Shown here in pieces: positions 7,929-16,071 of a stretch of 21,830 nucleotides of DNA. The notes beneath the pieces were generated by a model. The model was not told the DNA's origin, made no database searches, and saw nothing but the letters and a program-made list of their open reading frames with translations. How positions within the stretch are numbered: the first letter of the stretch is position 1; each line of letters opens with the position of its first letter. The stretch spans positions 1-21,830 of the forward strand of contig DFBC01000010.1 of the NCBI GenBank assembly GCA_002367235.1. The letters run 5' to 3'. A program made the position numbers and the translations under genes. The DNA comes from Cellvibrionales bacterium UBA3090 (lineage in GTDB: Bacteria > Pseudomonadota > Gammaproteobacteria > Pseudomonadales > Porticoccaceae).

Positions 7929-8786
7929 ATGAAATTTATCGTGATTGTCGTTGGTTTGCTTATTCTCCATCGGGCGGGCTCGCTGCCGGGTTTGCAGCGA
8001 GACGCTTGGTACCAGCGCTGGGTCTCTCGCTTGGATGGTCTGCAATGGTTGAACTCTGTCTCCCACGGGCGAGTATTGCTGTCACTTGCGCTGCCGGTAT
8101 TGTCGGTAACCATACTGCTGATGATGGTGGGCGATCACTGGTTTGGGTTGCCGCAGTTTATCTTGAGCCTGTTGGTATTCCTTTATTCATTGGGTCGTGG
8201 TGATCTACAGGAACAGGTGGATGAATACAGAGAAGATGTAAAGCGAGACGACTTGCAGGCGGCTTATCACGATTCCGCAGAGTTTAATCAGGCGCACGAG
8301 GAAGGGGGTGCCGAAGACTGGGGGCAGTTACATAGCGAAGTGTTGGGTGCTGTTTCCTACCGGTATTTTGAACGATATTTTGCAGTGATGTTTTGGTTTA
8401 TTCTGGCTGGAGCTCCTGGTGCATTGCTTTACCGGTTGTCAGTGCTCCATCCGGATATGGCTTTGGATGAAGGCGGAGACCAGCATTTGGTCAGTCGTTG
8501 GTTGCGCTTGTTGGAATGGCTGCCTGTGAGGCTGATGGGTTTGTCTCTCGCTTTTGTCGGTAATTTTTCGGCTTGTCTTGATTGTTGGAGAAATACGTTA
8601 TTTTCGACCACCAGCAGTACTTCCGAACTTATTTCAGGTTATGTCGCCGCAGCTCTGCAGTCGGGTGGTCGTCATCTAGATAACCCCTCTGAAAGAGAAA
8701 CCGAGATGGGTGAGATCAAATCGCTATTCTCAAGAGTGCTGATTTTTTCAATTTGCATGATTGCCTTGTTGGTCGTGGTGCTTTGA
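7929..8786 (+). CDS. ampE: AmpE-family inner-membrane regulatory protein
   Basis: The 285-residue polytopic membrane protein follows ampD with one intervening base, as in the enterobacterial and Pseudomonas ampDE operons. GGGAG lies about 7 bases before the ATG, inside the ampD end. The start MKFIVIVVGLLILHR and the pattern S-L-P-G-L-Q-R-D-x-W-Y agree with AmpE. Hydrophobic segments lie near residues 1-14, 45-90 (two), 150-170, 195-215 and the last 20 residues (LIFSICMIALLVVVL), with a soluble acidic loop at about 95-145 (YSLGRGDLQEQVDEYRED). AmpE is distantly related to CobD/CbiB proteins. It has been proposed as a membrane sensor linked to AmpD, but its biochemical role is not settled. It converges with the ABC permease after a 14-base gap, with no clear terminator. 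Confidence 0.9.
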   Translation: MKFIVIVVGLLILHRAGSLPGLQRDAWYQRWVSRLDGLQWLNSVSHGRVLLSLALPVLSVTILLMMVGDHWFGLPQFILSLLVFLYSLGRGDLQEQVDEYREDVKRDDLQAAYHDSAEFNQAHEEGGAEDWGQLHSEVLGAVSYRYFERYFAVMFWFILAGAPGALLYRLSVLHPDMALDEGGDQHLVSRWLRLLEWLPVRLMGLSLAFVGNFSACLDCWRNTLFSTTSSTSELISGYVAAALQSGGRHLDNPSERETEMGEIKSLFSRVLIFSICMIALLVVVL

Positions 8787-8800
8787 TGGGCTGGTTTGGG

Positions 8801-9808
8801 TCAGTCTTTGTGCCAGCGAAACAGTAGTCCAGCGAGTGTGATAAAAACAAGTGTCATAGCCACTAGAATACCCAGTTGAGGGGCGATTTCAGTTAGGGTG
8901 GCGCCTTCCAGCATGACACCTCTTGCCGCTTTAACAATGTGCGTTAGCGGCAGTGTCAATGAAACGTCCTGAAGCCACTGGGGTGCATTGTCGAGGGAGA
9001 ACCATAATTCTGAGAGCAGCAGCATGGGGAAGCTAATTAGGTTGAGCAGCCCGTTACCTAACTCTTCACTGTCGGTACGTGAGGCCATCAGCAGAGAAAT
9101 GCTGATAATCGACAAGTTGCCAACGATGGCAATGAGCAACAAGAGCAAATGGCTTCCCAGCATCATAAAGTCTATAAACAAATCACAGACAATAAACACC
9201 AATACAGTCACGGTTAACATAATAAACAAGCGCGAGAACGCCTGGGAAACTAGGAATTGCCAGGCTCTTAATGGCGTGGCCTGCAACCGTTTTAGCACGC
9301 CATTTTTGCGGTAGCGGACGATGACATAACCAATCCCCCATAGACCGCTAAACATCATGTTCATGGCCAAAATCCCCGGAATAACCCAATCGATGTAGCG
9401 TATGGGTTGACCTGCTACCTCATTCCGCTGCCAGGACTCTGTCGAGTCACTTAGTAGTAGTTTTTCTAGTAGACGTCCCTTTGACGACGCGGGATTCACC
9501 CAGTACCGCAGGGGTATCTCTGTGGTGATAAGGATGTCTAATTGGTGAAATTGTACACGGCGAAGCGCCTCGTCAATATTGGAGTAGTCAATAAGCGTTA
9601 TAGCGGGCTCTTCGGTAAAGGGTGTCGATATTGGTGAGTTTTCAGTAGTTAGTTGCCCTGCCCGAAAAATTTCCTGGCGTTCAGATGAAAAGGCAATGGC
9701 AAGTACAATGACGATAAATGGGGTGGCGACAAACGACCAAAATAAAGACCCTTTATCTCGATAATATTCACGATTGCGGGCCATCCATAAAGCGAGTATT
9801 TCTTTCAT
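8801..9808 (-). CDS. ABC-2 type exporter, permease subunit
   Basis: The 335-residue membrane protein begins with a cytoplasmic stretch (LWMARNREYYRDKG) and a first membrane helix near residues 22-42. An extracytoplasmic domain of about 100 residues follows, then a cluster of five helices from about residue 145 to 330. This is the ABC2_membrane/YhhJ-YbhR layout. The central helix block includes P-G-I-L-A-M-N-M-M-F-S-G-x-W-G and ATPLRAWQFLVSQ, typical of ABC-2 permeases. It follows the ATPase gene after nine bases and forms one transport operon with it. Substrate cannot be read from the sequence. Related systems export drugs, lipids or polysaccharides, or assemble cytochromes. It ends in the convergent junction with ampE. 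Confidence 0.88.
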   Translation of the reverse strand: MKEILALWMARNREYYRDKGSLFWSFVATPFIVIVLAIAFSSERQEIFRAGQLTTENSPISTPFTEEPAITLIDYSNIDEALRRVQFHQLDILITTEIPLRYWVNPASSKGRLLEKLLLSDSTESWQRNEVAGQPIRYIDWVIPGILAMNMMFSGLWGIGYVIVRYRKNGVLKRLQATPLRAWQFLVSQAFSRLFIMLTVTVLVFIVCDLFIDFMMLGSHLLLLLIAIVGNLSIISISLLMASRTDSEELGNGLLNLISFPMLLLSELWFSLDNAPQWLQDVSLTLPLTHIVKAARGVMLEGATLTEIAPQLGILVAMTLVFITLAGLLFRWHKD

Positions 9809-9817
9809 CGTTAGCCG

Positions 9818-10702
9818 CTACTCCCTCAATCGGTGGCCGGTTAATTTCAAAAAAAGATCATCAAGAGAAGGGTTTCTGACTCGTAGAGATCGAAGGTCGA
9901 CGTTAAGTGAAACCAGTTCGGTGAGTGTTTTCTCCACGGAATTGGTCGCTATGGCAATACAATCTTCTCTTTTTTCAACTGCATCAGTTATGGCGTCTGG
10001 GCTGCACTGGAAGTCTTGGTGATCCAGACAGACATAGCTGTGGTCGAAATATTGCCTAAGTAGTGCATAAGGGGATCCATCGGCAATGATTTTGCCTTTG
10101 TCCATAATGACGAGTTGGTCACAAAGAAGTTCTGCTTCCTCCATGTAGTGAGTGGTGAGTAAAATTGTTTTCCCTTGAGATTTGATGTTTCGGATCAAAG
10201 ACCAGAAATTACGTCGTGACTGTGGGTCGAGGCCTGTCGTTGGTTCATCCAGGAATAGCACTTCGGGGTCGTTGATCAGGGCAACGGCCAGCAACAATCG
10301 CTGTCGCTGCCCCCCGGACAATCGAGTGGCATAGGTTTCGAGAAACTCTTCCAGCTGGCACAGTTCCACCAGATTGCCGATAGGTTGGCTATGCGGGTAG
10401 AGTTTAGCAAATAGCTCTAAGACCTCTCGGGCTTTTAGATAGTCCATTAACGAGGTGGACTGAAATTGGATGCCTGATCGCTTTGAAAATTCTCGGTCTC
10501 TGGGCTTGCCCTTGTACAGGATGTCGCCGGAAGAGGGTTTCTTGATGCCTTCAATCATCTCAATTGTGGTGGTTTTTCCTGCGCCATTGGGGCCCAGTAG
10601 ACCAAAACAGGTGCCTTGGGGGATAGCGAACGAAATACCATCGACCGCTTTAAATGAGCGGAATGATTTGGTGAGATTGCGTATTTCAAGAATGGCTTTC
10701 AT
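9818..10702 (-). CDS. ABC-2 type exporter, ATP-binding subunit
   Basis: A single nucleotide-binding domain of about 230 residues is followed by a short C-terminal extension, 294 residues in all from the ATG at 10700-10702. Walker A is GPNGAGKT (37-44), the signature is LSGGQRQR (128-135), and Walker B is VLFLDEPTTGLDP with Asp152/Glu153. The H-loop is LLTTHYMEEAE. The C-terminal tail ends NPSLDDLFLKLTGHRLRE, a hallmark of the DrrA/CcmA/NodI class of ABC-2 exporters, including many drug and lipid exporters. A longer frame begins at a TTG at 10724-10726, but neither start has a strong ribosome-binding site; family alignment favours M-K-A-I-L-E. The gene is divergent from the AmpG-like permease and coupled to the permease subunit downstream. 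Confidence 0.92.
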   Translation of the reverse strand: MKAILEIRNLTKSFRSFKAVDGISFAIPQGTCFGLLGPNGAGKTTTIEMIEGIKKPSSGDILYKGKPRDREFSKRSGIQFQSTSLMDYLKAREVLELFAKLYPHSQPIGNLVELCQLEEFLETYATRLSGGQRQRLLLAVALINDPEVLFLDEPTTGLDPQSRRNFWSLIRNIKSQGKTILLTTHYMEEAELLCDQLVIMDKGKIIADGSPYALLRQYFDHSYVCLDHQDFQCSPDAITDAVEKREDCIAIATNSVEKTLTELVSLNVDLRSLRVRNPSLDDLFLKLTGHRLRE

Positions 10703-10768
10703 CGTGGCTAAGTGTATAGCATCCAACTGATTATCTGTTAGGGTATCGGCCGTCTTATGGGAGGATTT

Positions 10769-12109
10769 ATGACAGTGGAAAATGGCACCGTGAGCTGGGG
10801 AGAGGCTTTGCGCGTATACACGCGTCCTCAGGTTGTCGCCATGCTGTTTTTAGGATTTGCCGCCGGACTGCCATTGCTTTTGGTTTTTTCAACCCTGACA
10901 GCATGGCTTAGGGATGCGGATATTAGCCGCAGTACTATTGGGTTTTTTGGCTGGGTCGGTATTACCTATTCAATAAAAGTGCTCTGGGCTCCGGTGGTCG
11001 ACCGGCTGAAATTGCCGATATTGACGCAGCTCCTTGGTCAGCGGCGTAGTTGGATGTTGCTAGGTCAGCTGGGGATTATGATTGGTCTGGCGGCGATGGT
11101 GTTGGTCGATCCTAAGGTTTCTTTGTTCAGTATTGCCATTTGCTCTGTATTGGTTGCATTTTCATCTGCGACACAGGATATAGCAATTGATGCTTTTCGC
11201 ATTGAGTCAGCCGTCGATGAATATCAGGGAGCCATGGCGGCCAGTTATATCTTTGGTTATCGAGTGGCTATGTTGGTGGCTGGTGCAGGGGCACTGTACA
11301 TTGCAGATTGGTCAGGTTGGGGCGCAGCCTACCTCACCATGGCGGTATTGATGTTGGTGGGCGTTGTCACTGTATTGTTGGTGGCCGAACCCAAACACCA
11401 GCTGTCGGCAGCTACCGTCGATCTGGAGGTGGGGTTAAAACATCGGCTGCATGCGGATCGACCCGGGTTGTGGCACCGTTTGGAGGCATGGTTTGTGGGG
11501 GCAGTGATGGCCCCTTTTGTCGAGTTCTTTAAGCGTAATGGCTCTTGGGCGTTGATGATTTTGTCGTTCATCGCGTTATTTAGAATGAGCGACATCACCA
11601 TGGGTATCATGGCGAACCCTTTTTACCTGGATCTTGGCTTTAGTAAAACGGAGATAGCCAATATTGGTAAGGTGTTTGGCTTCTTTATGACCTTGGCGGG
11701 ATCATTTCTGGGCGGCCTGCTGGTCGTTCGTTATGGCATTTTTAGGCCACTGCTTGCCGGTGCGGTAATGGTGGCTTTAACTAATTTGCTGTTTGCCCAG
11801 TTAGCTAATGTCGGTGCTGATTTGAGTTGGCTGGCGGTAGTGATTAGTGCGGATAATCTTAGCGGTGGGTTTTCCAATGCAGCATTTATTGCCTACCTCT
11901 CCAGTATGACAAATCGAGCATACACGGCCACGCAATATGCATTGTTTAGCTCACTAATGACATTGCCGGGTAAATTTTTCAGTGGTTTTTCTGGAATGAT
12001 TGTGGATGCAAGCAGTTACCAGGTGTTTTTTGTTTATGCCGCAGTGATGGGGCTGCCTGCAATTTTGCTGTCGTGGCTACTCTGGCGTCGCGCCATTCGC
12101 ATGGCCTAA
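10769..12109 (+). CDS. ampG: AmpG-type muropeptide permease (MFS)
   Basis: This 446-residue major facilitator protein has about 12-14 membrane helices. AmpG carries GlcNAc-anhydroMurNAc and its peptides from periplasm to cytoplasm. Matches to AmpG include LGFAAGLPLLLVFSTLTAWL, then TIGFFGWVGITYSIKVLWAPVVDR, the basic loop GQRRSW, SATQDIAIDAFRIE and GYRVAMLVAGAGALYIAD. An insert of about 50 residues follows helix 6 (AEPKHQ... to APFVEFFKRNG). I chose the ATG at 10769 because GGGAGGA (10759-10765) sits 4 bases upstream; an earlier in-frame ATG at 10757 would overlap that site. The nearby ampD supports the muropeptide role, since AmpD acts on the imported product. Several AmpG paralogues exist in this phylum, so an AmpP-like role is also possible. 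Confidence 0.87.
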   Translation: MTVENGTVSWGEALRVYTRPQVVAMLFLGFAAGLPLLLVFSTLTAWLRDADISRSTIGFFGWVGITYSIKVLWAPVVDRLKLPILTQLLGQRRSWMLLGQLGIMIGLAAMVLVDPKVSLFSIAICSVLVAFSSATQDIAIDAFRIESAVDEYQGAMAASYIFGYRVAMLVAGAGALYIADWSGWGAAYLTMAVLMLVGVVTVLLVAEPKHQLSAATVDLEVGLKHRLHADRPGLWHRLEAWFVGAVMAPFVEFFKRNGSWALMILSFIALFRMSDITMGIMANPFYLDLGFSKTEIANIGKVFGFFMTLAGSFLGGLLVVRYGIFRPLLAGAVMVALTNLLFAQLANVGADLSWLAVVISADNLSGGFSNAAFIAYLSSMTNRAYTATQYALFSSLMTLPGKFFSGFSGMIVDASSYQVFFVYAAVMGLPAILLSWLLWRRAIRMA

Positions 12110-12115
12110 TATCTT

Positions 12116-12424
12116 TTAGGGATTCCAGCCAAACACAGATAGCTTTATTTTTCCGTTGTGAACAATAACCTTTTCGGATTCAAGTCTGGCTTTTTGTCGA
12201 TGGAATGCGGCGGTACCGGGTGAAAATGCAATCTGACCATTTGCCCTGAGTACCCGGTGCCAAGGCAGGCTGGTATCTTTTGGTAATTGGCTGAGAATTC
12301 GACCAACTTGTCTGGCCCCATTGGGCAGTTGAGCAAGTTTGGCGAGCTGCCCATAGCTGGCCACCTTGCCTGCAGGGATGGCGTTCAGAGCGCTATAAAT
12401 TCTTTCTTGCGAATCCCTATCCAT
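12116..12424 (-). CDS. Alkyltransferase-like protein (ATL), O6-alkylguanine DNA binding
   Basis: The 102-residue protein corresponds to the DNA-binding domain of O6-methylguanine-DNA methyltransferase. It contains IPAGKVASYGQLAKL, ARQVGRIL (with the arginine finger of the family in ARQVG) and the active-site block LPWHRVLRANGQIAF. The catalytic cysteine of PCHRV is replaced by Trp55 (PWHRV). That marks an ATL protein, which cannot dealkylate but binds O6-alkylguanine and hands bulky lesions to nucleotide excision repair. Length fits the ATL group. It converges on the AmpG-like gene with only six bases between the stop codons. A TATAAT lies just upstream of its ATG (12430-12435), so the mRNA leader may be extremely short. 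Confidence 0.92.
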   Translation of the reverse strand: MDRDSQERIYSALNAIPAGKVASYGQLAKLAQLPNGARQVGRILSQLPKDTSLPWHRVLRANGQIAFSPGTAAFHRQKARLESEKVIVHNGKIKLSVFGWNP

Positions 12425-12429
12425 AACTC

Positions 12430-12435
12430 ATTATA
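12430..12435 (-). promoter_or_regulatory. Possible -10 element immediately upstream of the ATL gene
   Basis: TATAAT on the minus strand ends five bases before the ATG, which would put the transcription start at or next to the start codon. The -35 region 18 bases upstream (CAGACC) matches only three consensus positions. The motif could be chance in an AT-rich gap of 101 bases between this gene and the divergent fxsA. Confidence 0.3.
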
Positions 12436-12525
12436 TTAACGGATAATATCGTTGGTCTGTCGCTAACCTTGAAATTAGCACGTATCAGCCCAATGTAAGG
12501 ATTATTATCCACCCGGAGCGCCCAT

Positions 12526-12996
12526 TTGAGATTTCTGCTGTTACTTTTTATCGTGATGCCTATTGTTGAAATGTGGCTGTTGATCACTGTAGGTAGTGAA
12601 ATTGGTGCATTGCCAACCATTGGTTTGGTCTTGTTCACCGCCGCAGTAGGCTTTTCTCTGTTGCGTCAGCAGGGCTTTGCGACACTTTTCCGGGCGCGAC
12701 AGAAGATGGATGCCGGTGAACTGCCTGCAATAGAGATGGTGGAGGCAATTATTCTCGCCATTTGTGGGGCATTGTTAATGACACCGGGTTTTGTGACGGA
12801 CGCGATAGGTTTTGCCGGCTTGCTACCGGGTATAAGGCGCTGGGCTGTAACTGGTATGGTATCTCGGATGCAGGTGGTTGGTGAGAGTGAGACAGTAATG
12901 TCCTACCGGTCCGAATCTGGCAACCCTACTAATGATCGGCCGCCGCTGGAAGGTGAATTCTGGCAAGAGGACGAAAACGACACTGAGAAGAAATGA
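12526..12996 (+). CDS. fxsA: FxsA family membrane protein
   Basis: The 156-residue protein resembles FxsA, named in E. coli because overproduction relieves F-plasmid exclusion of phage T7. Landmarks include PIVEMWLLITVGSEIG, then FTAAVGFSLLRQQG and the C-terminal half GALLMTPGFVTDAIGFAGLLPGIRR. Membrane segments lie near residues 2-20, 27-45 and 70-100, followed by a polar, variable tail from about 115. The start is a TTG at 12526: GGAG at 12515-12518 is 7 bases upstream, no better ATG exists, and M-R-F-L-L-L-L fits the family. Placement directly before groES-groEL is common in gammaproteobacteria. Its normal cellular role is not well established. Confidence 0.93.
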   Translation: MRFLLLLFIVMPIVEMWLLITVGSEIGALPTIGLVLFTAAVGFSLLRQQGFATLFRARQKMDAGELPAIEMVEAIILAICGALLMTPGFVTDAIGFAGLLPGIRRWAVTGMVSRMQVVGESETVMSYRSESGNPTNDRPPLEGEFWQEDENDTEKK

Positions 12997-13041
12997 CAGT
13001 AAGCTCGATGGTTTGGTGTAGCGTTATATTTTTATAGCAAG

Positions 13042-13072
13042 CCCCTTGAAATTTATTGAATAGGCACCAAAT
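13042..13072 (+). promoter_or_regulatory. Heat-shock (sigma-32) promoter of groESL
   Basis: CCCCTTGAA (13042-13050) is a near-perfect sigma-32 -35 element. After 14 bases, CACCAAAT-like sequence (13065-13072) matches the CCCCATNT -10 at most positions. Transcription would start near 13080, about 65 bases before groES. No CIRCE-type inverted repeat is visible in the gap, so control is probably by sigma-32 rather than HrcA. Confidence 0.78.
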
Positions 13073-13145
13073 AGTGCACAGCTCGGTTAATCCGAACTCT
13101 GTTGAACATAAATAGGGTAGAACATAAAAAGTTGGAGAAAATACA

Positions 13146-13439
13146 ATGAAAATTCGTCCCCTACACGACCGTGTTGTAATTCGTCGCAAGGAAGAAGAAG
13201 AAAAAACTGCCGGTGGCATTCTGCTTCCCGGTTCTGCCAAGGAAAAACCCAATGAAGGTGAAGTCGTCGCCGTGGGAATTGGCCGTATTCTGGATAATGG
13301 CGAAATTCGTCCAGTAGACGTAAGCGTGGGTGATATTGTTGTTTTCGGCAAATATGCTGGCAGTGACACGATTGAAATTGATGGTGAGGAGCTGGTTATC
13401 CTCAGTGAAGGCGATATCAAGGCCGTGGTTGAAGCCTGA
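13146..13439 (+). CDS. groES: Co-chaperonin GroES
   Basis: The 97-residue GroES forms the heptameric lid of the GroEL folding chamber. It starts MKIRPLHDRVVIRRKEEEEKTAGGILLPGSAKEKPNEGEV in the family pattern: the beta-barrel residues RPLHDRV, the mobile loop GGILLPG that docks on GroEL at about residues 23-29, and the C-terminal ILSEGDIKAVVE. GGAG lies 8 bases before the ATG. It is followed by groEL after 56 bases in the standard order, and a sigma-32-type promoter lies upstream. Confidence 0.99.
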   Translation: MKIRPLHDRVVIRRKEEEEKTAGGILLPGSAKEKPNEGEVVAVGIGRILDNGEIRPVDVSVGDIVVFGKYAGSDTIEIDGEELVILSEGDIKAVVEA

Positions 13440-13495
13440 TTGTAGGCTGCTCATTCTATCTGGTTAAGAAAGAACCGTTTTAAGGAAGGTAAATT

Positions 13496-15145
13496 ATGTC
13501 AGTTAAAGATGTGAAGTTTGGAGATAGCGCCCGCAACCCAATGTTGGATGGCGTCAATGTTCTGGCTGATGCCGTAAAGGTGACGTTGGGGCCTAAGGGT
13601 CGCAATGTGGTTCTAGATAAGGCTTTTGGTGCTCCTACCGTCACTAAGGATGGTGTGTCCGTAGCAAAAGAAATCGAACTGAAAGATAAGTTCGAAAACA
13701 TGGGCGCCCAAATGGTCAAAGAGGTTGCCTCTAAGGCCTCTGATGAGGCTGGGGATGGCACGACAACTGCTACCGTATTGGCTCAGGCTATTGTTAACGA
13801 AGGGCTTAAATCAGTGGCTGCGGGAATGAATCCAATGGATCTGAAGCGCGGCATCGATAAAGCTGTAGCTGCTGCTGTTGAGCAGGTTGCTAAGATTGCC
13901 AAACCTTGTACAGATACAAAGGAAATTGCTCAGGTCGGAACTATTTCTGCCAATAGCGACGCTCAAGTTGGCGATATTATTGCTGAAGCAATGGATAAAG
14001 TGGGCAAAGAAGGCGTTATCACTGTTGAAGATGGTTCTGGCTTGGAGAATGAGCTGGATATCGTAGAAGGTATGCAGTTTGATCGTGGCTACCTGTCGCC
14101 CTATTTCATCAACAATCAAGAGACCATGAGTGTTGAGCATGAGGACCCATTTATTCTCCTGTTTGACAAGAAGATTTCTAATATCCGCGAACTGCTTCCA
14201 TTGCTGGAAAGTGTTGCTAAAGCAGGTCGTCCTCTGATGATTATCGCTGAAGACGTGGAAGGTGAAGCATTGGCAACGCTGGTTGTTAACAACCTGCGTG
14301 GTATCGTCAAAGTTGCTGCCTGTAAGGCGCCTGGATTTGGTGATCGCCGCAAGGCTATGTTGGAAGATATCGCTATCCTTACCGGTGGTACGGTTATCTC
14401 CGAGGAAGTGGGTATGGATCTCGAATCTGCCACTTTAGAGCACTTGGGCACTGCTAAACGCATTAGCATGACCAAAGAGAACACGACAATTGTTGATGGA
14501 GCTGGTGAGCATGGAGACATCGAGTCTCGAGTTAACCAAATCCGTGCCCAGATTGAAGAAACATCGTCTGATTATGATCGTGAAAAACTTCAAGAGCGAG
14601 TGGCTAAACTGGCTGGCGGTGTTGCCGTTATTAAAGTGGGTGCTGCCACTGAAGTTGAAATGAAAGAAAAGAAAGCACGAGTTGACGATGCGTTGCATGC
14701 AACCCGAGCTGCTGTTGAAGAAGGCGTTGTACCTGGTGGTGGTGTTGCTCTGATCCGTGCCCTGCAGGCAATTGAGGGCCTGACAGGCGACAATGAAGAT
14801 CAAACGGTTGGTATTAATTTGGCACGTCGTGCGATGGAAGCACCATTACGTCAAATCGTTACCAATGCTGGTGGTGAAGGCTCCGTTGTTGTCGATAAGG
14901 TAAAAGAGGGTGAAGGTAACTTTGGTTTCAATGCGGGTAGCAACGAGTATGGAGACATGATTGCAATGGGTATTCTGGATCCTGCAAAAGTGACTCGTAC
15001 CGCGTTACAAGCTGCGGGATCTATCGCTGGCTTGATGATTACTACTGAAGCAATGGTTGCCGAAGCGCCGACTGAAAATGCTGGTGGAGGCATGCCTGAT
15101 ATGGGTGGTATGGGCGGTATGGGTGGTATGGGCGGCATGATGTAA
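13496..15145 (+). CDS. groEL: Chaperonin GroEL (Hsp60)
   Basis: The 549-residue chaperonin assembles as a double heptameric ring and folds proteins with GroES using ATP. It has TLGPKGRNVVLD near residue 30, the ATP-site DGTTTATVLA near 87-96 with the key Asp87, the apical domain, and VPGGGVALIRA near 411-421. It ends in the flexible Gly-Gly-Met repeat tail GGMGGMGGMGGMM that lines the cavity floor. Its strong ribosome-binding site is AAGGAAGG, 6 bases before the ATG. A strong terminator follows at 15168-15195. The gene shows no disruption. Confidence 0.99.
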   Translation: MSVKDVKFGDSARNPMLDGVNVLADAVKVTLGPKGRNVVLDKAFGAPTVTKDGVSVAKEIELKDKFENMGAQMVKEVASKASDEAGDGTTTATVLAQAIVNEGLKSVAAGMNPMDLKRGIDKAVAAAVEQVAKIAKPCTDTKEIAQVGTISANSDAQVGDIIAEAMDKVGKEGVITVEDGSGLENELDIVEGMQFDRGYLSPYFINNQETMSVEHEDPFILLFDKKISNIRELLPLLESVAKAGRPLMIIAEDVEGEALATLVVNNLRGIVKVAACKAPGFGDRRKAMLEDIAILTGGTVISEEVGMDLESATLEHLGTAKRISMTKENTTIVDGAGEHGDIESRVNQIRAQIEETSSDYDREKLQERVAKLAGGVAVIKVGAATEVEMKEKKARVDDALHATRAAVEEGVVPGGGVALIRALQAIEGLTGDNEDQTVGINLARRAMEAPLRQIVTNAGGEGSVVVDKVKEGEGNFGFNAGSNEYGDMIAMGILDPAKVTRTALQAAGSIAGLMITTEAMVAEAPTENAGGGMPDMGGMGGMGGMGGMM

Positions 15146-15167
15146 TTCGTTCATTCAGAGACGTAAT

Positions 15168-15195
15168 AAAAAGCCCCGAATTATCGGGGCTTTTT
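15168..15195 (+). terminator. Intrinsic terminator after groEL
   Basis: AAAAAGCCCCGA pairs perfectly with TCGGGGCTTTTT around the loop ATTA, followed by a T-run. The A-run on the left arm could also let it act in the opposite direction, but no gene approaches from that side. Confidence 0.93.
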
Positions 15196-15370
15196 ATTTG
15201 TGGGCAGTTTGTGCCAGAATTGCCAACCAGCAGGAATATCATAAAGCCCTTTATTTTAAGGGGTTATAAGATGTTTTGCCGGCAAAGGATTCGCATCGGC
15301 CCTGAAGGTTTCACAGGTAAAAACAACTTCACTATTACAAAAATAACATCTCGCTGCTAAGGAGATAACT

Positions 15371-16015
15371 ATGTTGCTCGAGTTCATTAATTTTTTAGTC
15401 CGTTGGGGGCATTTGCTGTTCGGTATTACCTGGATCGGCATGCTGTATTATTTTAACTTTGTACAGGGCGGCTACTTTAAGCAGGCCGGTCCTGAGGCTC
15501 TGGCGGATGCCAAAGCCAAGCTCGCACCGAGTGCGCTGTGGTGGTTCCGTTGGGGCGCCATGTTCACATTTATTTCCGGTGTGATATTGCTAGGCGGCCT
15601 CTCTCACAATCATCAATTCAATAATTCCATTGTGATAGCTGCGACAATGGGTACTTTGATGTTCCTCAATGTCTGGTTGATTATTTGGCCAGCACAGCAG
15701 ATTGCACTGGGTATGAAAGAAGGTGATGGGCCTGCCAATGGTGCTAAAGCACTACTGGCTTCCAGAACCAATACCTTGTTCTCTGCACCTATGGCATTTG
15801 GTATGTTGGCAAGCCCACACGCTTCTCAGTGGGGCGGTAGTGGTTATGGTACTAGTGTTGGTGGTCTGGATTTGATCATTTGCCTGGCGATCATTGCTGC
15901 ATTGGAAATCAATGCGTTGATGGGCAAGCAAGGCCCCATGACTACAGTGAAAGGTGTGATTCACTGTAGTTTAGCGCTGACAGTCGTATTGTTTGGTGTT
16001 CTCTATTACTTATAA
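15371..16015 (+). CDS. PuuD-like integral membrane protein (urate oxidase N-terminal domain family), stand-alone
   Basis: The 214-residue protein is almost entirely hydrophobic, with about five or six membrane helices. The segment FLVRWGHLLFGITWIGMLYYFNFVQG, with WGH and TWIG, together with ALWWFRWGAMFTFISGVILL and NVWLIIWPAQQ, resembles the membrane domain of urate hydroxylase PuuD (Urate_ox_N). Full-length PuuD carries a C-terminal cytochrome c domain with a CxxCH haem motif. Here the protein stops after the membrane part and has no CxxCH. No purine-catabolism gene is nearby, so a urate-oxidising role is doubtful. The conserved histidines (WGH near residue 14, others at about 78 and 80) could bind haem. 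AAGGAG is 6 bases before the ATG, and a terminator follows directly, so it is probably a one-gene unit. Confidence 0.75.
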   Translation: MLLEFINFLVRWGHLLFGITWIGMLYYFNFVQGGYFKQAGPEALADAKAKLAPSALWWFRWGAMFTFISGVILLGGLSHNHQFNNSIVIAATMGTLMFLNVWLIIWPAQQIALGMKEGDGPANGAKALLASRTNTLFSAPMAFGMLASPHASQWGGSGYGTSVGGLDLIICLAIIAALEINALMGKQGPMTTVKGVIHCSLALTVVLFGVLYYL

Positions 16016-16029
16016 TTCTACGATGCTTT

Positions 16030-16059
16030 AAAAAAACCGGCCTTTGGGCCGGTTTTTTT
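16030..16059. terminator. Intrinsic terminator after the PuuD-like gene
   Basis: Seven A plus CCGGCC pair perfectly with GGCCGG plus seven T (13 bp) around the loop TTTG. The GC core with flanking A- and T-runs makes it symmetric and able to work in both directions. Confidence 0.93.
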
Positions 16060-16071
16060 ATGACTATGGCG

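Noticed and set aside
13161..13454. Antisense ORFs across groES, groEL and other genes
   Set aside because: They lie entirely within strongly conserved genes on the other strand and show no recognisable protein features.
15060..15145. Short repeats at the end of groEL
   Set aside because: They encode the Gly-Gly-Met tail typical of GroEL and are not a DNA repeat element.
15247..15262. Small hairpin CCCTT/AAGGG between groEL and the PuuD-like gene
   Set aside because: Only 5 bp with an AT-rich loop and no T-run, and a strong terminator already lies just upstream.
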